NCBI RefSeq assembly: GCF_001922585.1
Contig: NZ_MRBS01000006.1
Span: forward strand, 60,778-124,777
Direction of reading: 5' to 3'
Length of the DNA: 64,000 nt
Origin: Pantoea sp. 1.19
GTDB taxonomy: Bacteria > Pseudomonadota > Gammaproteobacteria > Enterobacterales > Enterobacteriaceae
Shown: positions 24,674 through 32,433 of the stretch, piece after piece
Layout: each line of letters begins with the position of its first letter
Position numbering within the stretch: the first letter of the stretch is position 1
The notes under the pieces: model-generated
The model's database searches: none
Told to the model about the DNA's origin: nothing
The model's input: the letters and a program-made list of their open reading frames with translations, nothing else
Position numbers and translations under genes: made by a program

Positions 24674-25047
24674 CCCTGGTGCCACGGAATATTTTCCGCT
24701 TCGGGCAGGTGCTCTCCTGCCCGCTGGCGGCCAGATGCGCCGCCCCCTTCTATAATTATGTCAGACTGTGTAAAACCGCTTTCACCGCGGCGCGCCTCAA
24801 GGTAAAACAGCCCGGCATGGCCACATTTTCCCTGTCTCATTGCGGTGAATTTTGTTACAGTTGTAACCCTTTTTTACCCTGTGCGGCGGCGCGAGTCCCC
24901 TCTCAGACGCTGTGCGTTTTCAGGGGTCACCCCTGGCATATTCAGTAGACAATGGCAGCGGCTCCAATCGTCTCACTCCCCGCTGCGGCCATTTTCTCCG
25001 GCGCGTCCCTGATAAGGCGTGATGACTTTGGCTGTTAGGATGACTTG
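24674..25047. other. sstT-yqjA intergenic region
   Basis: 374 bp without a recognisable gene. A GC-rich 8-bp hairpin (CGGGCAGG...CCTGCCCG, 24702-24723) without a T-run may mark the end of the sstT transcript. An inverted repeat GTTAC-AGTT-GTAAC (24854-24867) in an AT-rich stretch may belong to the yqjA promoter. I did not find a clear CpxR box, although CpxR controls yqjA in E. coli. Confidence 0.5.
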
Positions 25048-25719
25048 ATGGATATCTTAAAAGAGTTGGTGAATGCGCTCTGGCATCAGGATTTTGAAAC
25101 CCTCGCCGATCCCTCTCTGGTCTGGGCGATCTACTTCGTGCTGTTCATGATTCTGTTTCTGGAAAATGGCCTGCTGCCCGCCGCGTTTCTGCCCGGAGAC
25201 AGCCTGCTGATTCTGGTCGGCGTGCTGATTGCAAAAGGCACGATGAACTTTCCACTGACTCTGCTGATCCTGACCACCGCCGCCAGCCTCGGCGCCTGGG
25301 TCAGTTATATACAGGGCAAGTGGCTGGGAAATACGCGAACGGTGCAAAACTGGCTGTCCCACCTGCCGGCACAGTACCACCAGCGTGCGCATCAGCTGTT
25401 TCACCGCCACGGCCTCTCCGCGCTGCTGGTAGGCCGCTTTCTGGCCTTTGTACGTACGCTGCTGCCCACCATTGCCGGGCTTTCCGGACTGAATAACGCC
25501 CGCTTTCAGTTTTTCAACTGGATGAGCGGTTTCCTGTGGGTGCTGATCCTCACCGTCCTCGGTTTTGCGCTGGGGAAAACCCCACTGTTTCGTAAGTATG
25601 AAGATGAGCTGATGTTCTGTCTGATGATGCTGCCGCTGGTGCTGCTGGTCGTCGGCCTGGTTGGCTCACTGTATGTGCTGTGGCGTAAAAAACGCAGCGT
25701 CAGCGCAGGAAAAGGATAA
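25048..25719 (+). CDS. yqjA: DedA-family membrane protein YqjA
   Basis: Inner-membrane DedA-superfamily protein, 223 aa (220 in E. coli). In E. coli, YqjA with YghB supports proton-dependent membrane homeostasis, alkaline pH tolerance and cell division. The signature [16 protein letters not shown] (acidic residue plus proline hairpin) and the second-hairpin motif [19 protein letters not shown] carry the key Glu/Asp and Arg residues. The C-terminus is a helix with a basic tail. The ATG at 25048 has AGGA seven bases upstream and is preferred over the TTG at 25045. mzrA follows after 5 bp, the E. coli arrangement. Confidence 0.93.
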   Translation: MDILKELVNALWHQDFETLADPSLVWAIYFVLFMILFLENGLLPAAFLPGDSLLILVGVLIAKGTMNFPLTLLILTTAASLGAWVSYIQGKWLGNTRTVQNWLSHLPAQYHQRAHQLFHRHGLSALLVGRFLAFVRTLLPTIAGLSGLNNARFQFFNWMSGFLWVLILTVLGFALGKTPLFRKYEDELMFCLMMLPLVLLVVGLVGSLYVLWRKKRSVSAGKG

Positions 25720-25724
25720 TCCTG

Positions 25725-26090
25725 ATGCGGATAAAGGGCCTGCCCCGATTTCTTCCCTGGCTGCTGTGCGGCGTACTGATGCTGCTGGCGGCGACCTTTC
25801 TGCCGGCGCTGTTTCGTGACGAAACGGCGCTGCAAATCCGCGCCGCTCATCAGGGGCTGTCACTGCCCGATGGGTTTTTCGTTTATCAGCGCCTCAGCGC
25901 GCAGGGGATCCGCATCAAAAGCATTACGCCAGGCAGCGATGCGCTGCTGGTGACGCTGGAGTCGCAGGATCAGCGTGCGGCGGCCGTCTCGGCCCTGTAC
26001 AAGGTGCTGCCGCCGGGCTTTATCGTCGCTCAGGTCGACGCGCAAACCCCGGCGCCGGAGCCGAATTCCACTGCGGGAAAGCTGATATAG
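25725..26090 (+). CDS. mzrA: MzrA (YqjB), EnvZ-modulating membrane protein
   Basis: Small bitopic inner-membrane protein (121 aa), with one N-terminal helix (about 8-28, PWLLCGVLMLLAATFLP) and a periplasmic domain. E. coli MzrA binds EnvZ and links Cpx signalling to EnvZ/OmpR. The similarity covers the periplasmic core (IRAAHQGLSLPDGF, GIRIKSITPGSDALLVTLES, LPPGFIVAQ). It is 5 bp after yqjA and almost certainly co-transcribed. The C-terminal tail is shorter and different from E. coli. Confidence 0.88.
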   Translation: MRIKGLPRFLPWLLCGVLMLLAATFLPALFRDETALQIRAAHQGLSLPDGFFVYQRLSAQGIRIKSITPGSDALLVTLESQDQRAAAVSALYKVLPPGFIVAQVDAQTPAPEPNSTAGKLI

Positions 26091-26126
26091 GGGCGGCGTC
26101 ATCGCCTCCCTGACCCGCTCAGGGCT

Positions 26127-26155
26127 TTGAGCTTTACCCCGATCCTGTCTATAGT
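26127..26155 (+). promoter_or_regulatory. candidate promoter of the yqjCDEK operon
   Basis: TTGAGC (26127-26132) and TATAGT (26150-26155) are spaced by 17 bp, in the gap before yqjC. In E. coli yqjD belongs to the RpoS regulon. The spacing and -10 would suit either sigma-70 or sigma-S. Confidence 0.6.
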
Positions 26156-26236
26156 GAATGTGATGCGCCTGATGAGCCCATCACATTTTTTTTGGAAATT
26201 ACCGCGCTACGCTCGCGCAACCAGGAAGGATCATCC

Positions 26237-26608
26237 ATGACGTTACGACCCGTTCTTACCCTACTGCTGCTGGCCTTCGCCGGCACCACTTACGCTGCCA
26301 ATCCGCTTTGCCAACAGAAAGAGCAGGCCATCCAGCAGCAAATTGAGTACGCTAAACAGCACGATAACGCCCGTCGGATCACCGGCCTTGAGCGTGCGCT
26401 CAGCGAAGTGCGCGGCCACTGTACCGATGCGGAGCTGAAAGCCGCCCACGCCAGTAAAGTGGCGGAGCATCAGGAGAAGGTGAGCGAACGGGAAGCGGAT
26501 CTGCGGGAAGCGCAGGCGAGCGGTGACAGCAAGAAAATCGCCAAACGCGAGAAAAAATTAGCGGAAGCTCGTGAAGAACTGGCTACGCTTAAAGCTCAGC
26601 CATACTGA
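26237..26608 (+). CDS. yqjC: YqjC, periplasmic DUF1090 protein
   Basis: Exported small protein (123 aa) of unknown function, DUF1090 family. A cleavable signal peptide (MTLRPVLTLLLLAFAGTTYA) precedes a highly charged, helix-rich mature part (EKVSEREADLREAQ, KREKKLAEAREEL) likely to form a coiled coil. The ATG at 26237 begins the signal peptide and has AAGGA six bases upstream. The frame opens at 26192 without support. It is the first gene of the yqjC-D-E-K cluster. Confidence 0.88.
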   Translation: MTLRPVLTLLLLAFAGTTYAANPLCQQKEQAIQQQIEYAKQHDNARRITGLERALSEVRGHCTDAELKAAHASKVAEHQEKVSEREADLREAQASGDSKKIAKREKKLAEAREELATLKAQPY

Positions 26609-26641
26609 AATGGTTTTGTTCAACACTAAAAGGAAGTCACC

Positions 26642-26947
26642 ATGTCTAAAGATACGACATCTGAAAATTTGCGCGCCGAGTTGAAAAATCTTGCCGATAC
26701 TCTGGAAGAAGTGCTGAGCACCTCCACGGATAAGTCCCGTTCAGAGCTGGATAAACTGCGCGCCAAAGCGCAAAGCACCCTGAGCGAAACTCGCGCCCGC
26801 CTGGGGGAATCCGGCGAGCGCCTGGCGCAGCATACCCGCGAAGCGGCCGACCGCGCCGACGAGTACGTGCGTGAAAACCCCTGGACCGGGATTGGCATCG
26901 GCGCCGCCGTAGGCGTGGTGCTGGGCGTTCTGCTGGCGCGTCGCTAA
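26642..26947 (+). CDS. yqjD: YqjD, ElaB/YqjD-family tail-anchored ribosome-associated protein
   Basis: 101-aa protein with a charged coiled-coil N-terminal part and one C-terminal membrane helix (WTGIGIGAAVGVVLGVLLARR). E. coli YqjD, ElaB and YgaM bind ribosomes through the N-terminus and tether them to the inner membrane in stationary phase. The family motif (YVRENPWTGIGIGA) is intact. It has AAGGAAG upstream. yqjE follows 3 bp after the stop. Confidence 0.92.
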   Translation: MSKDTTSENLRAELKNLADTLEEVLSTSTDKSRSELDKLRAKAQSTLSETRARLGESGERLAQHTREAADRADEYVRENPWTGIGIGAAVGVVLGVLLARR

Positions 26948-26950
26948 CCT

Positions 26951-27346
26951 ATGGCGGGACGCGAAAACCAGCAGGGCCCGGCTAAAGGGGTCGTCCAGGT
27001 TGGGCAGCGCATCGTCACCACGCTGGTGAAAATGGTGGAGACGCGTCTGCGGCTGATCGTCGTAGAACTGGAGGAGGAAAAAGCCAATCTCCTGCAGATG
27101 CTGATGATGGTCGGGCTGACGATGCTGTTCACCGCCTTCGGGCTGATGAGCCTGATGGTGCTGATCATCTGGGCAGTGGATGTGCAGTATCGCCTGATGG
27201 CGATTGGCATCACCACCGGCGTGCTGTTTGCCCTCGCGCTGTTTTTTGGGCTGTGGGCACTGCGTAAAAGTCGGAAATCCACGCTGCTGAGCGCCACGCG
27301 TAAAGAGCTGGAGACCGATCGCCACCTGCTGGAGGACGAATCGTGA
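26951..27346 (+). CDS. yqjE: YqjE, holin-X-like inner membrane protein
   Basis: 131-aa protein with two membrane helices (about 50-75 and 80-105) and charged ends, of the phage-holin superfamily III (YqjE) group. No lytic role is implied. In E. coli it lies between yqjD and yqjK. The 3-bp gap to yqjD and 4-bp overlap with yqjK indicate one transcript with translational coupling. Confidence 0.88.
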   Translation: MAGRENQQGPAKGVVQVGQRIVTTLVKMVETRLRLIVVELEEEKANLLQMLMMVGLTMLFTAFGLMSLMVLIIWAVDVQYRLMAIGITTGVLFALALFFGLWALRKSRKSTLLSATRKELETDRHLLEDES

Positions 27347-27621
27347 GCCGGCGCAAGCGCGAGGTGCGTAAAGCGCGCCTGCTCAGCCAGATCCGGCAGC
27401 AGCGGCTCGATCTGAGCGCGGCACGGCGCGACTGGTTTGCGGTTACCGGCCGCTACGATCACGGCTTTATGACCCTGCTGAACCTGCGCCGGTGGATCAC
27501 CGTCGGCAGCGGGCTGATGGCAATCTGGTCTGTGCGTCACCCGCGCGGGTTGTTCCGCTGGGCGCGACGCGGCGTCGGCCTGTGGAGCACCTGGCGACTG
27601 GTGCGAAATCGTCTACGTTAA
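27343..27621 (+). CDS. yqjK: YqjK-like small basic protein
   Basis: 92-aa, very Arg-rich protein (MSRRKREVRKARLLSQIRQQ) of unknown function, with a moderately hydrophobic segment near residues 46-62 (WITVGSGLMAIWSVRHP). It starts at a GTG that overlaps the yqjE stop (GTGA), typical of coupled genes. It occupies the yqjK position of the E. coli cluster. Confidence 0.82.
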   Translation: MSRRKREVRKARLLSQIRQQRLDLSAARRDWFAVTGRYDHGFMTLLNLRRWITVGSGLMAIWSVRHPRGLFRWARRGVGLWSTWRLVRNRLR

Positions 27622-27825
27622 CGTCCGCGACGGGGCAATACCCATCCGCCCCGTCCACATTTCAAAATCCTTGAACAACTTCAACAAGAGTTCTCGCTTA
27701 CAACCCACGCTTACTCTGTTTATTATCAGTGACACACCAACGCACCGTGCGATTATCACGCTACGCGACTGAAATCAGCGGCGCATTCTTCCCTGTAGTG
27801 CCTTTAGCGTAGTCTGGAGCTGATA

Positions 27826-28218
27826 ATGAAAAAAATCGACGATGTGGGTTTTCTGATTGCCCGTATTCTGATGCCAATCCTGTTCATCGTGGCCGGCTGG
27901 GGTAAAATTACCGGCTACGCCGGAACAGAGCAATATATGGCCGCAATGGGCGTGCCGGGCTTCTTCCTGCCGCTGACCATTCTGCTGGAATTTGGCGGCG
28001 GCCTGGCGATTCTGGTCGGCTTCCTGACCCGCACCACCGCACTGTTCATCGCCGGCTTTACCCTGCTGACCGCGTTTATTTTCCACCACAACGTTGCGGT
28101 GGATCCCAACGCACTGATGTTTATGAAAAATCTTACCATCGCCGGCGGTTTCCTGCTGCTGGGTATTACCGGCCCCGGCGCCTACAGTCTGGATCGCGCC
28201 CTCGGTAAAAAATGGTAA
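27826..28218 (+). CDS. yqjF: YqjF, DoxX-family membrane protein
   Basis: 130-aa DoxX/DoxD-like inner membrane protein with four helices. Typical family sequence: LIARILMPILFIVAGWGKITGY near the N-terminus, LLEFGGGLAILVGF, and FIFHHNVAVDPNALMFMKNLTIAGGFLLL. E. coli YqjF is reported to be involved in quinone or aromatic-compound stress. It sits just before yqjG, whose enzyme reduces glutathionyl-hydroquinones. A strong terminator lies between yqjF and yqjG. Confidence 0.9.
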   Translation: MKKIDDVGFLIARILMPILFIVAGWGKITGYAGTEQYMAAMGVPGFFLPLTILLEFGGGLAILVGFLTRTTALFIAGFTLLTAFIFHHNVAVDPNALMFMKNLTIAGGFLLLGITGPGAYSLDRALGKKW

Positions 28219-28239
28219 CCGGCAGCAGCTATACTGTAA

Positions 28240-28268
28240 CGGGCGGCGCACTGGCCGCCCGTTTTTTT
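28240..28268 (+). terminator. rho-independent terminator downstream of yqjF
   Basis: CGGGCGGC pairs with GCCGCCCG around a 6-nt loop, followed by seven T. It ends 13 bp before the yqjG start, so yqjG expression needs read-through or an internal promoter. Confidence 0.88.
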
Positions 28269-28281
28269 TACAGGAGGAGCG

Positions 28282-29268
28282 ATGGGACAGCTGATTGACG
28301 GTGTCTGGCACGACAGCGGGTATGATGCCCTCGCCACCGGCGGGCGCTTCACCCGCCGCGCATCGGCCTGGCGCCACTGGGTCACTCAGGACGGGCGCGC
28401 CGGGCCGACCGGCGAGGCCGGCTTTAAGGCGGAGAAAGACCGCTACCATCTGTATGTATCGCTGGCCTGCCCGTGGGCGCACCGGACGCTGCTTATGCGC
28501 AAACTGAAGGGGCTGGAGGATCACATCGGCATATCCGTGGTGCATCCGCTGATGCTGGAAAACGGCTGGACCTTTGACGACGACTTCCCGGCCGCCACCG
28601 GCGATGTGCTGTATCAAAATGATTTTCTGTATCAGCTCTATCTGCATGCCGACCCGCACTACAGCGGTCGGGTGACCGTGCCGGTATTGTGGGACAAGGA
28701 GCGGCACACGCTGGTGAGTAATGAATCGGCGGATATCCTGCGGATGCTGAACAGCGCCTTTGACGCCGTCGGCGCGAAAGCCGGCGACTACTCCCCTGCG
28801 GCGCGACTGCCAGCGATTGATGAGATCAACGACTGGGTTTATCACACGGTCAATAACGGCGTTTACCAGGCGGGTTTTGCCACCTGTCAGGCGGCCTACG
28901 ACGAGGCGGTCGACGCGCTGTTTGTTTCGTTGGATCGGCTGGATACCCTGCTCGGCCAGCAGCGCTATCTGACCGGTGCCCAACTTACCGAGGCGGACCT
29001 GCGGCTGTGGACCACGCTGGTGCGGTTTGATCCGGTGTACGTCAGCCATTTCAAATGCGATCGCTACCGGCTCAGCGACTATCCCAATCTGAGCGGTTTT
29101 CTGCGCGATCTGTGGCAGACCCCGGGACTGGCGGAGACGGTCAATATGTCACACATTCGCCACCACTACTTCCGTAGCCATACTCACATCAACCCCACCG
29201 GCATTATTCCGATCGGACCGGCAATTGACTGGGATAGACCACACGATCGCGACGCGCGCTTTTGCTGA
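28282..29268 (+). CDS. yqjG: glutathionyl-hydroquinone reductase YqjG
   Basis: Xi-class glutathione transferase that reduces glutathionyl-hydroquinones, 328 aa (E. coli YqjG 328). The catalytic Cys63 is in SLACPWAHRTL, and the Xi-class Tyr/Trp-rich C-terminal domain includes LWTTLVRFDPVYVSHFKCD. It is cytoplasmic. GGAGGAG lies just upstream of the ATG. It follows yqjF as in E. coli. Confidence 0.94.
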   Translation: MGQLIDGVWHDSGYDALATGGRFTRRASAWRHWVTQDGRAGPTGEAGFKAEKDRYHLYVSLACPWAHRTLLMRKLKGLEDHIGISVVHPLMLENGWTFDDDFPAATGDVLYQNDFLYQLYLHADPHYSGRVTVPVLWDKERHTLVSNESADILRMLNSAFDAVGAKAGDYSPAARLPAIDEINDWVYHTVNNGVYQAGFATCQAAYDEAVDALFVSLDRLDTLLGQQRYLTGAQLTEADLRLWTTLVRFDPVYVSHFKCDRYRLSDYPNLSGFLRDLWQTPGLAETVNMSHIRHHYFRSHTHINPTGIIPIGPAIDWDRPHDRDARFC

Positions 29269-29388
29269 TCGCGGCGCCGCGGCGGGCAGCCGCGGCGACA
29301 AAGTGCAAAGACCTTGATCTGGCGCAAGTGAAGAGCGCCGCTCCGGCCTGAGAATGGACGCGTTGACCCGTGCAATCAGGAGGGAGTG

Positions 29389-29496
29389 ATGACAGGTAAA
29401 CTACCGTTTTTCGTACTGGGGGTTATCGCGCTGGGCTATCTGGCGTATGTTGCCCATCTCTATATCGATACCCTGCGGCTGTTTCACCTTATCTGA
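29389..29496 (+). CDS. unannotated 35-aa single-helix membrane protein
   Basis: A 36-codon frame starting ATG ACA GGT AAA, with a near-perfect AGGAGG five bases upstream. The product starts MTGKLPFFVLGVIALGYLAY and ends HLYIDTLRLFHLI, so it is one membrane helix (residues 5-25) plus a short amphipathic tail. I do not recognise the family. It lies between yqjG and the convergent yhaJ, whose stop it overlaps by 8 bp. The Shine-Dalgarno quality and hydrophobic composition make it a better candidate than a random frame. Confidence 0.55.
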   Translation: MTGKLPFFVLGVIALGYLAYVAHLYIDTLRLFHLI

Positions 29497-30400
29497 GCCC
29501 GTGGGGCGGTTTATTCAGCAACCGCGGAATCTCCCGCAGACACCAGGCCTTGGCTTCGCCCATGCTGTCGCGTCGCCAGGCCATAATGATATCCACTTCG
29601 CGGGTGTATTCCGCACTCACCACCCGCAGCCGCCCTTCGGCAATATCCTGCTCCACCAGCGGTAACGGCATGCTGGCCACGCCCAGCCCGGCCAGCAGCG
29701 CTCGCCGTTTGTCATCCATCGAGCTCACCGTCAGCCGCGGCTGTTTATCCAGCAGCTGTACCGTCAGCACCGGGCGCTCACGGGCAGTATCGGCCACCGC
29801 AATACCGCGGTATTTGACCCGCGTTCCCTCGGCAAAGGGTTCCGGCTCCTGGTGAATCGGATGATCGGCCGACGCCACGTAGACGCTCACCAGCGTGTAG
29901 AGCTTGCGGGTATTGATCTCCGATGAGGCCCGAAAATGCATATCCGGAGCAATCACAATGTCGGCCCGCCCCTGCTCCAGCCGTTCCCACGCACCGGCCA
30001 GCACTTCGGTCAGCAGCGAGATTTGCGTATGGGCCTTCTCCGCCAGCCGGGTGACCAGTGGAAACAGCGACTCCGTCGGCACCAGCGCCTCGTTAACCAG
30101 CGTAACGTGGGTCTCCCAGCCGCGCGCCAGCGCCTCGGCATCGGTCGTCAGCTTATCCGCCGCCTCCAGCAGGACTCGCCCGCGCTCCAGCAGCATCCGC
30201 CCGACGTTGGTGAATTTAGTCCGGTGGCCAGAGCGGTCAAACAGCACCACGTCAAGCTCCTCTTCCAGCTTCTGCATGGTGTAGCTCAGCGCCGACGGCA
30301 CGCGGCCCAACTCTTCCGCCGCCGCGGCGAAACTGCCGCGGCGATCGATAGCGTCCATCACGCGCAGGGCTTCCAGCGTTAGGGCCCGATCTTTTGCCAT
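29489..30400 (-). CDS. yhaJ: LysR-family transcriptional regulator YhaJ
   Basis: 303-aa LysR-type regulator, nearly identical to E. coli YhaJ in its DNA-binding half (LTLEALRVMDAIDRRGSFAAAAEELGRVPSALSYTMQKLEEE) and strongly similar throughout. E. coli YhaJ responds to aromatic compounds such as DNT metabolites and activates yqjF and its own gene. The ATG at 30400 (MAKDRALTLEA) matches E. coli; a GTG at 30406 in the same frame is less likely. It is divergent from yhaK. Presence of yqjF and yqjG nearby keeps the regulatory unit together. Confidence 0.93.
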   Translation of the reverse strand: MAKDRALTLEALRVMDAIDRRGSFAAAAEELGRVPSALSYTMQKLEEELDVVLFDRSGHRTKFTNVGRMLLERGRVLLEAADKLTTDAEALARGWETHVTLVNEALVPTESLFPLVTRLAEKAHTQISLLTEVLAGAWERLEQGRADIVIAPDMHFRASSEINTRKLYTLVSVYVASADHPIHQEPEPFAEGTRVKYRGIAVADTARERPVLTVQLLDKQPRLTVSSMDDKRRALLAGLGVASMPLPLVEQDIAEGRLRVVSAEYTREVDIIMAWRRDSMGEAKAWCLREIPRLLNKPPHGLR

Positions 30401-30531
30401 AGCCACCGTACTCCTTCAGGATTTTTGAATATTCCCCGCAGATTAACTGGCTAACAATCCGGCGTCCAGCGTCTTACCATGGCTGGTCAGTCAGGGCAGG
30501 ACAAACGGGCAGCGCCTGCCGGGAGGAATTG

Positions 30532-31233
30532 ATGATCACAACCCGCACAGCGAGCAGCTGCGGCCACGCCGATTATGGCTGGCTACAGGCGCGCTACAGC
30601 TTTTCATTTGGTCACTATTTTGATGCCGCGCTCATGGGCTTCGGCGCCCTGCGAGCCCTGAATCAGGAGGTGCTGGCCCCCGGCGCCATGCTGCAGCCGC
30701 GCCCGTGGCCGCGGGTAGACGTGCTCAATCTGGTGCTGCAGGGCGACATGGCCGTCCGCGACAGTCAGGGGCATTACCACACCGCCCGCGCCGGCGATGC
30801 GCTGCTGCTGGCTGCACATCCCGGGATCAGCTACAGTGAGCATAATCTGTCCGCCAGCCAGCCGCTGACCCGGCTGCAGCTCTGGCTGGATGCCTGCCCG
30901 ATGCGGGAAAATCCGGGAGCGCAGCACCTGCGCCTGCCCGCCGGCCCGGGCAGCACGCTGATCGCGTCGCCAGAGGGCAGCGACACGCGTTTGCAGCTGC
31001 GAAACGCGATTCACATTTCCCACCTGCAGCTGGCCGCCGGCGAACAGCAGTCGCTGCCGCTGAGCGGCTCCCACGCCTATCTGCAATCGATTTACGGCAG
31101 CCTGCGCGTCGTGGCCGCCAGCGAACAGACCGCCCGCCTGCAGTGCGGCGACGCGGCTTTTTTGCGGGACGAAGCGCGGGTGATCCTCCGCGCGGAGACC
31201 CCGATGCGCGCGCTGCTGATTGATTTACCCTGA
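30532..31233 (+). CDS. yhaK: YhaK, pirin-like bicupin protein
   Basis: Pirin-family bicupin of 233 aa, the same length as E. coli YhaK, which is described as redox-sensitive and cytosolic. The N-terminal cupin holds the motif FSFGHYFD and SYSEHNLS. The C-terminal domain is more divergent. I use the ATG at 30532 with GGGAGGA upstream; a TTG at 30529 is in frame. It is divergent from yhaJ, which may control it. Confidence 0.88.
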   Translation: MITTRTASSCGHADYGWLQARYSFSFGHYFDAALMGFGALRALNQEVLAPGAMLQPRPWPRVDVLNLVLQGDMAVRDSQGHYHTARAGDALLLAAHPGISYSEHNLSASQPLTRLQLWLDACPMRENPGAQHLRLPAGPGSTLIASPEGSDTRLQLRNAIHISHLQLAAGEQQSLPLSGSHAYLQSIYGSLRVVAASEQTARLQCGDAAFLRDEARVILRAETPMRALLIDLP

Positions 31234-31840
31234 AATGAGGCCGGCGTGCGCCGGGCAACGTCATGCACAGGAGATAGCACCCGAGGCGAAGCGTCACGGT
31301 TGCGCCTTACGACCAGGCGTGGCCGATTTAGCGCAGATCGTGAGCGAATACCGAAGCAGGCTGCCGCAATGGGTATGGCAACTCACCACGTTGGCAGCGC
31401 TGTTCCAGGCCCGTCATCGCAATCCTGCCGGAGGTGCGCGATATCACCTTGCTGGACGCCAGTGACGCTCACGGCCAGCGCGCGGCGCGCGGTAAGGCAC
31501 GCAGTGCGGATCGCCGCGGCGTCATCACGCGCGACGATCCGCGGCGTCACCACCGGCGTGCGTTTGCCGCCGGAGACGCCGGGATCGCCCACCGCCTCGC
31601 TTTTCGCGATCATTCCAGGGATCACCCCGCCATTGCCGCAGTCTACGCGGCATTTATGCGCGCCGCGGCCGCCCGACGCCGCCGCGACTCTCATTCTGTC
31701 AGGCTCTGAGCGCCCCGTTAACTCAATACCCTCTGCAGCCGGCCCTGACTGACCTGTCGTGGCCCTACCGCTCCCGGATAGATTTGTCCTGCAACCGCGC
31801 TGATGTTACAACAGGGTTTCCTTCCTTAATGGAATAGCAG
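31234..31840. other. 607-bp stretch without a recognisable gene, possible decayed gene
   Basis: Both strands have short open frames (31246-31752 plus, 31434-31709 plus, 31383-31694 minus), but none has a convincing start, Shine-Dalgarno or family motif. The plus-strand segment reading VIAILPEVRDITLLDASDAHGQ has protein-like character and passes out of frame on both sides. This would fit a gene remnant. I cannot name the parent. Confidence 0.4.
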
Positions 31841-32296
31841 ATGTCAATCAGACTGGCCCATCCGGATGAAGCCGAAGCCTGCTGGCGGATCCGCAACCAG
31901 GCGATCCGCAGCGGCTGCGCCACCCACTATAGTCCGGCGATCATTACGGCCTGGACGCCGGAGGCCATGCCCGCCAGCTTTCCCGCCGTGCTGACCGCCC
32001 ACCCTTTTTTCGTCGCCGACGCCGGGGCGGGCTACCCCGTTGCCACCGGATTTCTTGACGCTGACGCGGGCCGCGTGGAGGCGCTGTTTACGCTGCCGGC
32101 CTGGGCCGGCCGCGGCTACGGCAGCGCGATTCTGGCGGCGATTCAGCGCGGAATGCCCCGACTGACCCTGAGCGCCACGCCAAATGCCGTCTCCTTCTAC
32201 CGGCACCACGGTTTTATCCTGCTGCGGGAATCTGTTCACCACTCCGCGCTGGCCGGGGCGGATCTGCGCTGTTTTCATATGCAGCGTGACCTGTAG
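31841..32296 (+). CDS. GNAT-family N-acetyltransferase
   Basis: 151-aa acetyltransferase of the GNAT fold; substrate unknown. The acetyl-CoA pyrophosphate-binding motif A is LPAWAGRGYGSAIL (residues about 87-100), followed by LTLSATPNAVSFYRHHGFIL (motif B), which contains the usual Asn-x-x-Ala-x-x-x-Tyr pattern. It is a stand-alone gene between the decayed region and katG, and probably accessory. Confidence 0.82.
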   Translation: MSIRLAHPDEAEACWRIRNQAIRSGCATHYSPAIITAWTPEAMPASFPAVLTAHPFFVADAGAGYPVATGFLDADAGRVEALFTLPAWAGRGYGSAILAAIQRGMPRLTLSATPNAVSFYRHHGFILLRESVHHSALAGADLRCFHMQRDL

Positions 32297-32433
32297 CAGC
32301 TTCCTGACCAGCGTGGCCACCGCGCCGCCGCTTTCTGAAAGGCTTCAGCTATCAAATCTAAGGGTGATAACGTCTATCTCCGCTGCCCGGGCGGTTTTAC
32401 TCTAGGGAGAATTTTTGCAGAGGGAGTAAAATG

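Noticed and set aside
32297-32430. OxyR site upstream of katG
   Set aside because: Some ATA/TAT half-sites are present (for example GATAACGTCTATC), but the spacing does not fit the ATAG-N7-CTAT pattern.
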